DNA of 64,000 bases from Petrachloros mirabilis ULC683. Its GTDB lineage: Bacteria; Cyanobacteriota; Cyanobacteriia; Thermosynechococcales; Thermosynechococcaceae. This document shows, one piece after another, positions 16,350-24,586 of this stretch. The notes under the pieces were generated by a model. The model was not told where the DNA came from. It saw only the letters and a program-made list of their open reading frames with translations, and ran no database searches. Where the stretch lies: positions 117,117-181,116 of the forward strand of contig NZ_WVIC01000002.1 of assembly GCF_009939295.1 (NCBI RefSeq), read 5' to 3'. The number at the start of each line of letters is the position of its first letter. Position 1 is the stretch's first letter. The position numbers and the translations under genes were made by a program.

Positions 16350-17780
16350 ATGTCAATGTTTGTTTCTGCCTCTCGAACCGGCAAGCTAAAGCACTCACTC
16401 AAAGAACTCCTGTTTTTTGGCCAAGATCCCAGTTGGGAGCTCTTGGCAATTTTGCTGGTGTATTTTGTGCAGGGCATATTGGGTCTGGCTCGGCTGGCCG
16501 TCAGCTTCTTTCTCAAAGATGAGCTGGGGCTTAGCCCCGCCCAAGTGGCTGCCATGATGGGGGTTGTGGCATTGCCCTGGGTTGTCAAGCCTCTGTTTGG
16601 GTTTCTCTCAGACAGCTTACCCCTGTTCGGCTACCGCCGCCGCTCTTACTTGCTGCTGGCTGGGTTGGTGGGGAGTCTCTCTTGGATTTTGCTGGCGACG
16701 GTGGTGCAGTCGGCTGTGGCGGCAACTTTAGTGATTGCTCTAAGCTCAGCTGCGATCGCACTCAGCGACGTGATTGTTGACTCCATTGTGGTCGAGCGCG
16801 TGCGCGGTGAATCCCAGGCAGAAGCGGGCTCATTGCAATCCCTCTGCTGGGCAGCCACCGCCCTAGGAGGACTGATTACCGCCTACTTGAGCGGCCAGTT
16901 ATTAGAAGTGCTCACCCCACTTCAAATTTTTGCCATTACGGCCACCTTTCCGCTGCTAGTCTCTGTCACAGCCCTTCTCATTCAGGACGACAAAGTAGCC
17001 TCTGGCATCAACCTCGCAACCACCCGTCACCAAATTCGGCAACTCCGCCAAACCTTAACCCAGAAACAAATTTGGTTGCCCGTTGCCTTTTTATTTCTGT
17101 GGCAAGCCACCCCCAGTTCAGACTCCGCTTTCTTTTACTTCACCACCAACGACCTAGGGTTTCAGCCTGAATTTCTAGGTCGGGTGCGTCTGGTCACAAA
17201 TATTGCCGCCCTAATTGGAGTTTGGGTATTTCAACGGTTTCTCAGAGCCATCCCCGTCCGCACCATTTTCTTCTGGAGCACACTGCTATCAGCAGCCCTA
17301 GGTATGACCACCCTACTCCTTGTCACCCATGCTAATCGCCCCCTGGGCATTGATGACCATTGGTTTAGCCTGGGAGACAGCCTCATCCTGGCCGTAATGG
17401 GGCAAATTGCCTACATGCCAGTTCTGGTATTAGCCGCTCGCCTCTGTCCACCTGGAGTTGAAGCCACCATGTTTGCCTTGCTGATGTCCGTCAGCAACCT
17501 AGCTGGGCTGCTTTCCCATGAATTTGGGGCACTTCTGATGCACAGCCTCGGCATTACTGAAACCCAATTTCAAACCCTCTGGATTTTGGTGATGATTACC
17601 AACCTCAGCACCTTACTGCCCTTACCGCTTCTGCACTGGCTTCCAGGCCGAGAGGAAAACTGGGTTAACCTTCCAGACTCAGAACCCTCCTTTTTGACCC
17701 CCAAAATTCCAGATGCAACTGCCCCAATCTATGTCACCGAACGCGTGGCCGATCGCTTGTCCCCCAGCAATTCTCAGTAA
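16350..17780 (+). CDS. BT1-family folate/biopterin transporter (MFS)
   Basis: A 476-residue membrane protein with about twelve helices. The opening (FGQDPSWELLAILLVYFVQG) and the LPWVVKPLFGFLSDSLPLFGYRRRSY block are characteristic of the folate-biopterin transporter family; a cyanobacterial member (slr0642) is reported to move folates. The gene overlaps the next one in a TAATG, so the two are translationally coupled, which is an unusual pairing with a carotenoid oxygenase. C-terminal 40 residues are hydrophilic. Confidence 0.85.
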   Translation: MSMFVSASRTGKLKHSLKELLFFGQDPSWELLAILLVYFVQGILGLARLAVSFFLKDELGLSPAQVAAMMGVVALPWVVKPLFGFLSDSLPLFGYRRRSYLLLAGLVGSLSWILLATVVQSAVAATLVIALSSAAIALSDVIVDSIVVERVRGESQAEAGSLQSLCWAATALGGLITAYLSGQLLEVLTPLQIFAITATFPLLVSVTALLIQDDKVASGINLATTRHQIRQLRQTLTQKQIWLPVAFLFLWQATPSSDSAFFYFTTNDLGFQPEFLGRVRLVTNIAALIGVWVFQRFLRAIPVRTIFFWSTLLSAALGMTTLLLVTHANRPLGIDDHWFSLGDSLILAVMGQIAYMPVLVLAARLCPPGVEATMFALLMSVSNLAGLLSHEFGALLMHSLGITETQFQTLWILVMITNLSTLLPLPLLHWLPGREENWVNLPDSEPSFLTPKIPDATAPIYVTERVADRLSPSNSQ

Positions 17781-19264
17781 TGGAACAGACCGTGATGCAA
17801 ACTGTTGCCGATACTTCCTTTCGCCTGTCTGACTGGCAGGGCGGCCATGAATCTCTAAAGCAAGAACATAGCTACTGGCTAGAGGCCATTGAAGGCAAAA
17901 TTCCCACCGACTTGCAGGGAACCCTATTTCGCAACGGCCCTGGCCTACTGGATGTCAATGGCCAGCGCTTGCACCACCCCTTCGACGGAGACGGCATGGT
18001 CTGCGCCTTCACCTTTGACCAAGGACGGGTTTACTTTCGCAACCGCTTTGTTCGTACCGAGGGGTTCGTCGCTGAACAGCAAGCTGGCACAATTCTCTAC
18101 CGGGGAGTATTTGGAACCGCCAAACCAGGGGGCTGGCTGGCCAATGCCCTTGATCTGCGCATTAAAAATATTGCCAACACCAACGTCATCTATTGGGGTG
18201 GCAAACTTTTGGCTCTCTGGGAAGGAGGACAGCCCCATCGCCTCGACCCCACCACCTTAGAAACTTTGGGAATAGAGTCACTAGACGGCTTACTGCAGAG
18301 CGGAGATCCCTTCTCAGCTCATCCCATCGTTGATCCAGGTGGAGAGGATCACCCGCCCCGATTGGTCAATTTTTCCATTCAGCCCGGTCTGTCAACCCAG
18401 CTTAAGTTGTACGAATTTGACCTCTCTGGCACCCTCCTCCAGAGCCAGACCCACAGCATTCCTGGGTTTGCCTTTATTCACGACTTTGCCCTCACCCCCA
18501 ATTACTACCTGTTGTTTCAGAATCCGGTTACCCTCAACCCGATTCCCTATGTGTTAGGACTCTGCACCCCAGGTCAGGCATTGCGCTTTAATGCCTATGC
18601 ACCAACCCATATTTGGGTCATTTCCCGGCAGGGCGATCAACCCATTCGCAAGCTGCAAACCGAGGCTTGCTTTGTCTTTCATCACGCCAATGCCCAAGAG
18701 CGAGACGGCAAGATTTGGGTCGATTCGATTTGCTACGAGTCTTTCCCCACCCTGGATGCACAGCAAGATTACCGCACCATTGACTTCAACCAGATTCCCG
18801 CTGGTCAACTGTGGCGATATGAGCTAGATCTACAAACCGCCACCGCCACCCGCCGTTGTCTCAGCCCTCGCAGCATCGAATTTCCCACCGTACACCCAGA
18901 TCATGTGGGTCGCCCCTATCGGTTTGTGTACTTAGGCGCGGCTGACCAACATCAAGGCAATGCCCCCTTGCAGGCTATTCTCAAGCTCGACCTGGAAACT
19001 GGACACTCAGACTGCTGGAGTGCGGCTCCTCAAGGGTTTGTGAGTGAACCCATCTTTGTGCCCAAGGAAGAGGGGGCAGCCCAGGCTGATGCTGAAGATC
19101 AGGGCTGGTTGCTGGTGTTGGTTTATAACGCTGCCCAGCATCGGTCAGAATTAGTCGTTCTGGATGCAGCGCAGGTCAGCCAAGGGCCAGTTGCCTGCTT
19201 ACCACTTCGGCATCATATTCCTTACGGGCTGCATGGTAGCTTTAGCCAGGACATCTTTCTTTAG
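17780..19264 (+). CDS. Carotenoid cleavage oxygenase (RPE65/apocarotenoid oxygenase family)
   Basis: A 494-residue non-heme iron dioxygenase. The family's seven-bladed propeller is indicated by the N-terminal FRNGPGLLDVNG and HPFDGDGMVC blocks. Candidate iron ligands are the histidines in SAHPIVDP, FIHDFAL, FHHANAQE and the C-terminal PYGLHGSF. Such enzymes cut carotenoids or apocarotenoids to retinal or related products. Substrate is not predictable; length fits the bacterial apocarotenoid group. Translationally coupled to the upstream BT1 transporter. Confidence 0.88.
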   Translation: MEQTVMQTVADTSFRLSDWQGGHESLKQEHSYWLEAIEGKIPTDLQGTLFRNGPGLLDVNGQRLHHPFDGDGMVCAFTFDQGRVYFRNRFVRTEGFVAEQQAGTILYRGVFGTAKPGGWLANALDLRIKNIANTNVIYWGGKLLALWEGGQPHRLDPTTLETLGIESLDGLLQSGDPFSAHPIVDPGGEDHPPRLVNFSIQPGLSTQLKLYEFDLSGTLLQSQTHSIPGFAFIHDFALTPNYYLLFQNPVTLNPIPYVLGLCTPGQALRFNAYAPTHIWVISRQGDQPIRKLQTEACFVFHHANAQERDGKIWVDSICYESFPTLDAQQDYRTIDFNQIPAGQLWRYELDLQTATATRRCLSPRSIEFPTVHPDHVGRPYRFVYLGAADQHQGNAPLQAILKLDLETGHSDCWSAAPQGFVSEPIFVPKEEGAAQADAEDQGWLLVLVYNAAQHRSELVVLDAAQVSQGPVACLPLRHHIPYGLHGSFSQDIFL

Positions 19265-19315
19265 AGTTAAAGATGTATCGAGGATCATGACTGTCAACTC
19301 GGAAATGAGGTTTTC

Positions 19316-19798
19316 ATGGCTACAAAGGTATTATTTGTCTGTCTTGGAAATATTTGCCGCTCGCCCTCCGCAGAGGGGATCATGAATCACCTGCTCACTC
19401 AAACGGGGCATTCCCACAAAATCCACTGCGACTCTGCGGGCACAGCGGCCTACCATGTGGGTAAGCCCCCAGATCGTCGTATGGCTGCTGCGGCCAAAGC
19501 CCAGGGCATCTCCTTGTCTGGAAAGGCACGACAGGCGCAGGTAGAAGATCTAAAGCACTTTGACTGGATTTTGGCGATGGATCAACAAAACTACCAAGAC
19601 TTGCAGGCTTTAGATCGCTCAGGGGCATACCAAGACAAAATTCGCCTCATGTGCGACTTTTGCACCCAGTTTTCCGATCGCGAAGTGCCGGATCCTTACT
19701 ACGGTGGGCCAGATGGCTTTACCTACGTAATCGATTTGCTTCAGGATGCCTGTCGGGGCTTGCTAAATGAGCTGATTCGTGACGTAAAGGACGCTTAG
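19316..19798 (+). CDS. Low-molecular-weight protein tyrosine phosphatase
   Basis: A 160-residue phosphatase with the P-loop VCLGNICRSP (catalytic Cys9 and Arg15, C-x5-R) right at the N-terminus, and the general-acid aspartate in VPDPYYGG near residue 128. It removes phosphate from tyrosines and may act on bacterial Tyr kinases involved in polysaccharide export. Length is normal. Its last 80 bases lie opposite the end of the convergent response regulator gene. Confidence 0.92.
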   Translation: MATKVLFVCLGNICRSPSAEGIMNHLLTQTGHSHKIHCDSAGTAAYHVGKPPDRRMAAAAKAQGISLSGKARQAQVEDLKHFDWILAMDQQNYQDLQALDRSGAYQDKIRLMCDFCTQFSDREVPDPYYGGPDGFTYVIDLLQDACRGLLNELIRDVKDA

Positions 19799-20468
19799 AG
19801 GTCGCCAGACTATTCATCTTCATCCCAATCAGGTTCCGCTCTAGGGCAAAGCGAACAATTTCAGCCCGATTGCTGGAGTCTGTCTTTTGTAGTAGGCTGC
19901 TGACGTATTTTTCGATGGTGCGGGGGCTGAGGTGCAGACGATCGCCAATTTGAACATTCGATAGACCATCTACTAGAAGCTCCAGCACCTCTTGCTCGCG
20001 CTGGGTCAGATCTGGAATATTGGGCATTAGATCAGCTTCAGCATCGGTGAGTTCCGGCTGGAACTGGAGTCGTGTTTGCAGTTCAGCTTGCACCATTTGG
20101 GTTCGATCTAGCAAACTCCGTACCACCGCTTCTAGTTCTTCGAGTTCGAAGGGTTTGGGGAGGTAGACATCGCAGCCTGTTTGATAGCCCCGAATCCGCT
20201 CTTGGGTTTCGGTACGGGCGGTGAGCAAAATGACGGGGGTGAGGCGAAAGGTGGGCTGCTTTCGCATCCGGCGCACTAGCTCATAGCCGTCTAGCTGCGG
20301 CATGGTCACATCTGTAACCAGCAGATGGGGGCGATACTGCTGCATCAGCTCCCAGGCGGTTTTACCATTACCTGCTGTTACGACTGCGTAGCCCACGTCT
20401 TCAAGATAATCGGCAATGGCTAGTAAAATGGCTGGCTCATCATCTACGATCAGGACAGTTAAAGGCAT
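19719..20468 (-). CDS. LuxR-type response regulator, Rre1/Ycf29-like
   Basis: Receiver domain with Asp9-Asp10, phospho-acceptor Asp53 (LLVTDVTMPQ) and Lys in YLPKPFELEEL, then a LuxR helix-turn-helix (LTQREQEVLELLVDGLSNVQIGDRLHLS). The RTIEKYVSSLLQKT pattern resembles cyanobacterial Rre1 and plastid Ycf29, regulators tied to stress sensing by Hik34/Hik2. The normal domain ends near residue 218 (FALERNLIG); about 30 further residues are encoded antisense to the phosphatase gene and look non-conserved. Orphan: no kinase is adjacent. Confidence 0.85.
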   Translation of the reverse strand: MPLTVLIVDDEPAILLAIADYLEDVGYAVVTAGNGKTAWELMQQYRPHLLVTDVTMPQLDGYELVRRMRKQPTFRLTPVILLTARTETQERIRGYQTGCDVYLPKPFELEELEAVVRSLLDRTQMVQAELQTRLQFQPELTDAEADLMPNIPDLTQREQEVLELLVDGLSNVQIGDRLHLSPRTIEKYVSSLLQKTDSSNRAEIVRFALERNLIGMKMNSLATSKRPLRHESAHLASPDRHPEANRLRR

Positions 20469-20624
20469 AGTGGACTAGCTTGACTCTCTCAGGTCATTTA
20501 TCCTAGGCATTTATCAGCGTCAATGCCATTGTAGATGAGGTTTTTAGAATCTGGGTTAATGCCTGATGAAGTCGTCACCCCTGCCCTCCCAACAGCCTAG
20601 AGACAATCTTCTCAATAGCTGGGG

Positions 20625-20799
20625 CTACGGTGTATACACATCTTGAGTTGAAAGCCTTCAACCCTGCATTAGCCCCCCCAGCCCCCCAATTCTGAGGGGA
20701 GATCAACAAAAACTGGGACTATATTCCCCCCAAGTTTGGGGGGCTAGGGGGGCGAGCGCAAAGATTTTGAATCTTTCAAGACTTGTGTGTACACGGTAG
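20625..20799. mobile_element. MITE, CTACnGTGTA-end family, core type a
   Basis: Ends CTACGGTGTATACACA and TGTGTGTACACGGTAG form imperfect terminal repeats with TA at both boundaries. The core (GCATTAGCCCCCC ... GGGGGGCTAGGGGGGCGAG) is in opposite orientation to the 14627 copy. The right end runs into the C-terminus of the small membrane protein ending at 20703. Confidence 0.8.
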
Positions 20800-21026
20800 A
20801 TAGCTGGGGAGAGTGCTTGAAGGAGTAGGGAGAGGATCACAACTGTCCCAGCGGTCACGATGATAGTTTTGGCGGTGCCCAGGGTATTCCGCGTCAGTTG
20901 AAAGGATCGTTCATCCCATTTTCGAGATTCTGCCTTGAGGTCATCTTTGAGTTGTGAGATTGCCTTGGCGTTTTCCTCGACCAGGATTTCAATTCGATCT
21001 AATCTATCTGGTTGGGCTGGGGTCAC
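20703..21026 (-). CDS. Small membrane protein whose C-terminus is encoded by a MITE
   Basis: A 107-residue reading frame. Residues 1-45 form a charged coiled coil (RLDRIEILVEENAKAISQLKDD) and about 50-72 a hydrophobic helix, a common layout of small cyanobacterial membrane proteins. From about residue 76 the sequence is translated from the adjacent mobile repeat, starting YRVHTSLERFKIF and running to the stop. The native end has therefore been replaced or extended. It may be truncated and non-functional; expression cannot be judged. Confidence 0.6.
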   Translation of the reverse strand: MTPAQPDRLDRIEILVEENAKAISQLKDDLKAESRKWDERSFQLTRNTLGTAKTIIVTAGTVVILSLLLQALSPAIYRVHTSLERFKIFALAPLAPQTWGEYSPSFC

Positions 21027-21094
21027 GTCTCACCGTCCTTGTTGATCAGTTCTCGTTGTGCTGCTTCGGTGATGACGCATCTAATAATGCGTAA

Positions 21095-21166
21095 TGGGTC
21101 GCCCGGGATTCGAACCCGGAACTAATCGGTTAAAAGCCGAGTACTCTACCGTTGAGTTAGCGACCC
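21095..21166 (-). tRNA. tRNA-Lys (anticodon UUU)
   Basis: A 72-base cloverleaf on the minus strand: acceptor GGGTCGC pairs with GCGACCC, the T arm carries GGTTCGAATCC, and the anticodon loop reads CTTTTAA with TTT. The 3' CCA is not encoded. It lies about 115 bases from the serine-recombinase-like gene, but no att-like duplication of its 3' end was seen. Confidence 0.95.
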
Positions 21167-21280
21167 GCAGGGGTATCTGGTCTTAGCAAACACAGTTTAG
21201 GATCATAACACAGCTTTCTGGGCTGTGATCGGTGGTTTTTGCCCCTGGCTGAGATTTGGGTTCCTTTTGAGACGACAACG

Positions 21281-22579
21281 ATGAGTGCGATCGCATATCT
21301 CTATCAAGATCCAACTTGGGAGGCACCCCTGGAATCCTATATTTGGGGCTGGGAAGTTGCCCAGGTGTATCAAGATCTAGATGTGAAACGACCACAACTG
21401 CAAACTCTCCTTGCTGATGTTCAGAAAAATCCGCCAACTCATTTACTATTGCGTCGATTGGAGGAGTTGGGAGAAACCCTATCAGAAGTCACCGAAGTCT
21501 TAAAGGGACTCGAATCCCAGGGTGTTTGCGTTCTGGTTATTGAGCAAGGGTACCAAACTGGCACCGCCTCAGCATCACCAGCCCCCCAACTGATGTCAAT
21601 TCTCAGTGCCGTGCAACTGGAGCAACGCAGTCGCCAAATTCGCCACGGCCATGCTGTGAATCGTCTGAAGGGACTGCCCCCACCGGGCAAAGCTCCTTTT
21701 GGCTATCGACGGGGCAAAGACCGCTATGTAATTGATCGTAGCGTTGCCCCCATGGTCAAAGACTTCTTTGAGCATTTTTTACTGTACGGCTCATTGCGGG
21801 GAGCCGTGCGCCATCTCGCCCAAAAGCATGGCAAAAGCATTTCCGCCTCCACCGGGCAGCGATGGCTGACCCATCCGGCCTATCGGGGGGATTTGCAGTT
21901 TGGATCCCAAGAAATCATTCGAGATGCTCACATGCCCTTGATTTCTCGAACTGAGGCCGCCCAAGTTGATCGGCTCCTGCGCCGCAATCGTCGCATGGCT
22001 CCCCGCACTGCTAGTGCCCCCCGCTCTCTGGCAGGGTTGGTCACCTGTGCCCAGTGTCACTCAGCCATGACCATCACTCAGGTCAGCGTTCCGCGCCGCG
22101 CCCAGACCTATCTCTACCTGCGCCCCCGACAGTGCCCAGCTCAGCCTAAATGCCGTGCCTTGCCCTATCAATCGGTGCTGGATCGGGTCATTGCCGAAAT
22201 TTGCATCCAGCTACCTGCTGCTGTGGCTCAGTGGCACCCCGCCAGCAATGGGTTAAAACCAGACCTAGAGCAAGCCATTGCGGCCAAACAAGCTGTTTTA
22301 CGCCAACTGCCTGAACTGATTGAAGCTCAAATTTTAGATTCTGCCACAGCCAATCTACGCGCTTACACCTTAAAAACCGAGATTGCTCGCTTGACTCAAA
22401 AGCTGGCAGAATTGCCCCCCATTAACCTGAAAGAAACTGCACAGGCTGTTTCGATTCCGCAGTTTTGGGCGGATCTCTCAGAGCCGGAACGCCGTTTCTT
22501 CTTTCGTGAATTTATTGAAAATATTCAACTAAGCCGGACTGAGAGGGATTGGTTCGTTCATCTGAAATTGATCTTTTGA
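21281..22579 (+). CDS. Large serine recombinase homologue lacking catalytic residues
   Basis: A 432-residue protein with serine-recombinase layout: N-terminal resolvase-like domain (1-105), recombinase domain (about 125-215, PPPGKAPFGYRRGKDRYV) and a zinc ribbon (GLVTCAQCHSAM ... CPAQPKC) before a C-terminal coiled coil (about 325-385). The catalytic domain is altered: the normal Y-x-R-V-S-T start reads YLYQDP, so the nucleophilic serine and arginine are absent, and the D-R-L-x-R helix reads EELGET with both arginines replaced by glutamate. It probably binds DNA without cutting. ATG at 21281 is preferred to a TTG at 21239. Sits beside tRNA-Lys. Confidence 0.8.
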   Translation: MSAIAYLYQDPTWEAPLESYIWGWEVAQVYQDLDVKRPQLQTLLADVQKNPPTHLLLRRLEELGETLSEVTEVLKGLESQGVCVLVIEQGYQTGTASASPAPQLMSILSAVQLEQRSRQIRHGHAVNRLKGLPPPGKAPFGYRRGKDRYVIDRSVAPMVKDFFEHFLLYGSLRGAVRHLAQKHGKSISASTGQRWLTHPAYRGDLQFGSQEIIRDAHMPLISRTEAAQVDRLLRRNRRMAPRTASAPRSLAGLVTCAQCHSAMTITQVSVPRRAQTYLYLRPRQCPAQPKCRALPYQSVLDRVIAEICIQLPAAVAQWHPASNGLKPDLEQAIAAKQAVLRQLPELIEAQILDSATANLRAYTLKTEIARLTQKLAELPPINLKETAQAVSIPQFWADLSEPERRFFFREFIENIQLSRTERDWFVHLKLIF

Positions 22580-22604
22580 CGGAGCGCTAACGCCAGTTTC
22601 CTGA

Positions 22605-22745
22605 GCGGCTGTCTTTAAAGTCTTCCCATGCTCTACATTCGCCCCCCAACCCCCCATTCTGGGGGGCTTTGATCACGCTTAAGTCCCCCAGAATGGGGGA
22701 TTTAGGGGGCGGGTGCAAGGCGTTAGAAACTTTTCAAACCGCCTC
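22605..22745. mobile_element. MITE, GAG-end family, core type b, with TGA duplication
   Basis: A 141 bp element between direct TGA repeats (22602-22604 and 22746-22748). Read from the minus strand it starts GAGGCGGTTTGAAAAGTTTC and matches the 44625 element closely, with the same length. Core: CCCCCCATTCTGGGGGG and CCCCCAGAATGGGGG hairpins separated by CTTTGATCACGCTTAAGT. Confidence 0.85.
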
Positions 22746-22797
22746 TGAGCGGTAATGGTGTCGTCAAAATCGCAAAACAGGATTTGCTGGAGCCGGG

Positions 22798-23964
22798 TTA
22801 AACGCCCCACTTGGCGATGGCTCGCTTGAGGGGGCCGTCGGGGAGTTGATTGGCAATCAAGGCTTGACCGGGAATGGCTCGCTCCAGCGCTTCAAAAAAG
22901 GCACACACCCCAGCCCCAGGGCCATCGGGATGATCCATAATTCCAGTTCCAGCATTGAGAATCACCTCGTTGCCATAGTCTGCCAGCACCCTAGGTACCA
23001 TACCAGGATGAATACCGGCTGAAGGAACTGGAAAGAGGTGGCGCGATCGCAGTTCCTCTCGAATTCGAGCCTCTTCAGCCGCCGCAAAGGGCAGACTGCC
23101 GTAGTGAGCTGGGTACAACACCGCATCTGCCCCACCATGGGCCATCAACGTCCCCAACACCACCGAGTAGGCCAAGCCATGATCTGGTGCGCCACAGAGG
23201 GCACCTGCCAGGGCGGGATGGGCAAAAATGGGCACGTCAATGTCAGGATCGCTGGCCAAGGCTGCTAAAACCGAGAAGCCGTAGGTGAGGACATTTAGCA
23301 ACAGGGCATTGGCCCCTTCTCGAACCAGCACTCGTGCCCGCTCTAGAAGTTGATCAGCTCGTCCGGTGACGTTTACAGCGTAGAGAACCGTGCGTCCTGT
23401 CTGCTGTTGGATGGTTTCGAGGACGGGGCGGCAGGCTCGCAGGCGCTCTAGGGTGGGGGCGGTGGCTAAATCCCCCAAAATCTCATCATCTTTAATCACA
23501 TCAAGACCGGCGGTGGCTACCTGTTGCAGCAGGGCTGCATGGTCGGCTGCGCAGAGCCCCAGGGCGGGCTTAAAAATGGCCATGACTAGGGGGCGCTCAT
23601 AGACGCCCAGCCGCTCACGGATGCCCGCAATCCCGAGGTGAGGACGCAGCCCATAGGACTGGGGCAGCCGCACCGCTGTTACCTTGGCTGCACCCGCCAT
23701 AGAGTATTTGCCAAAAATCATCGTCAGTAGGCTGGCAATATCCCCTTCCACATTGGCAACTGGAAATTGCACCGTGGCGGTGTGGTCACCCCCCTCGTGA
23801 GTGGCCACGCTAAGAACCTGCCCCATGTGTTGTGCAAAGGCGGCCTGTCGGTGGTCAAAGTCAGCATTCCAGGTGCCGACGGTCTGCCCTAAAGCAATCA
23901 CCTGAGCCTGTTTGTGAGCGTCTACACCGGTTGGAAACCGATAGTCAACTTCAATGGCAGACAT
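22798..23964 (-). CDS. mtnW: RuBisCO-like protein, DK-MTP-1-P enolase (methionine salvage)
   Basis: A 388-residue RuBisCO-like protein. The carbamylated-lysine region reads GLDVIKDDEILGD, matching the K-x-D-D/E metal site, and the phosphate-binding blocks SAGIHPGMVP and NAGTGIMDHPDGPGAG are conserved. Residues of true RuBisCO needed for CO2 fixation, including the usual loop-6 lysine sequence, are not seen, and length is shorter. Such proteins (MtnW) enolise 2,3-diketo-5-methylthiopentyl-1-phosphate in recycling of methylthioadenosine. It follows mtnD by two bases in one operon, which supports the role. Confidence 0.85.
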   Translation of the reverse strand: MSAIEVDYRFPTGVDAHKQAQVIALGQTVGTWNADFDHRQAAFAQHMGQVLSVATHEGGDHTATVQFPVANVEGDIASLLTMIFGKYSMAGAAKVTAVRLPQSYGLRPHLGIAGIRERLGVYERPLVMAIFKPALGLCAADHAALLQQVATAGLDVIKDDEILGDLATAPTLERLRACRPVLETIQQQTGRTVLYAVNVTGRADQLLERARVLVREGANALLLNVLTYGFSVLAALASDPDIDVPIFAHPALAGALCGAPDHGLAYSVVLGTLMAHGGADAVLYPAHYGSLPFAAAEEARIREELRSRHLFPVPSAGIHPGMVPRVLADYGNEVILNAGTGIMDHPDGPGAGVCAFFEALERAIPGQALIANQLPDGPLKRAIAKWGV

Positions 23965-23966
23965 CC

Positions 23967-24518
23967 TTAGACAGCAACCGGCTGGAGGCGAATTTCAGTT
24001 TGGGTATAGTGGGGCACCCAGCCTTCTGTGCCAGAAAAGTAGCGCACGGCTTTAATGCGTCGGGCTGAGGTGAGGTAAAACCAATGCTCGGTGTGGGCGG
24101 GCACGTTGATGTAGTCTTCGGCCTCAACGGTGAGTTCGAGTTGGCGACCGTCAGGGTAAACAAAGCCAAAAATGCCCTCGCCGTCAATGACATAGCGCAC
24201 TTCGTCGTCATCGTGGGTATGGGGGCGGCTAAATTTGGCTAGCAAGGTGTCTAGGTTCTCTAGTTGGGGATGGAGAACAATGAGATCCCGGGTTTGGTAG
24301 CCGCCCTCGGTTTGCAGTTGGGTAAAGTATGACTCTAGCCCCGATAGCACTTTCTCTTTAGCAACGTCATCAAGGGCAGGCTGGGCTAAATATGCCTTGA
24401 GGGTCGGGTCTACACCCACAGGCCAGTGCTTGAGGGTAATGCCCAGGGGCGAAAGTTGGGCTGCGATCGCATCTCCCTCTCGCAGAACAGTTCCCCCTTC
24501 CAAACGCAAAATTGCCAT
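23967..24518 (-). CDS. mtnD: Acireductone dioxygenase
   Basis: A 183-residue cupin. The metal site is clear: HTHDDDEVRY provides His, His and Glu, and HTEHWFYL the fourth ligand. Acireductone dioxygenase oxidises the acireductone of the methionine-salvage pathway to the keto-acid of methionine (iron form). It is the first gene of the two-gene operon with the RuBisCO-like enolase, the step just before it apart from a phosphatase; no mtnC, mtnA or mtnB is in this window. Confidence 0.93.
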   Translation of the reverse strand: MAILRLEGGTVLREGDAIAAQLSPLGITLKHWPVGVDPTLKAYLAQPALDDVAKEKVLSGLESYFTQLQTEGGYQTRDLIVLHPQLENLDTLLAKFSRPHTHDDDEVRYVIDGEGIFGFVYPDGRQLELTVEAEDYINVPAHTEHWFYLTSARRIKAVRYFSGTEGWVPHYTQTEIRLQPVAV

Positions 24519-24586
24519 TCTGAAGCGTTCCTAGACGATGCTACAACTGTAGGTGTATCTCACAACCTTACCGCTATGATCAAACA

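Noticed and set aside
22640..22740. CRISPR-like array from repeated G/C strings
   Set aside because: The repeats are inverted hairpins with element ends and target duplications, not direct repeats with spacers; no cas genes.
21050..22790. Integrated mobile element bounded by tRNA-Lys
   Set aside because: No duplicated tRNA 3' end and the recombinase has no catalytic serine.
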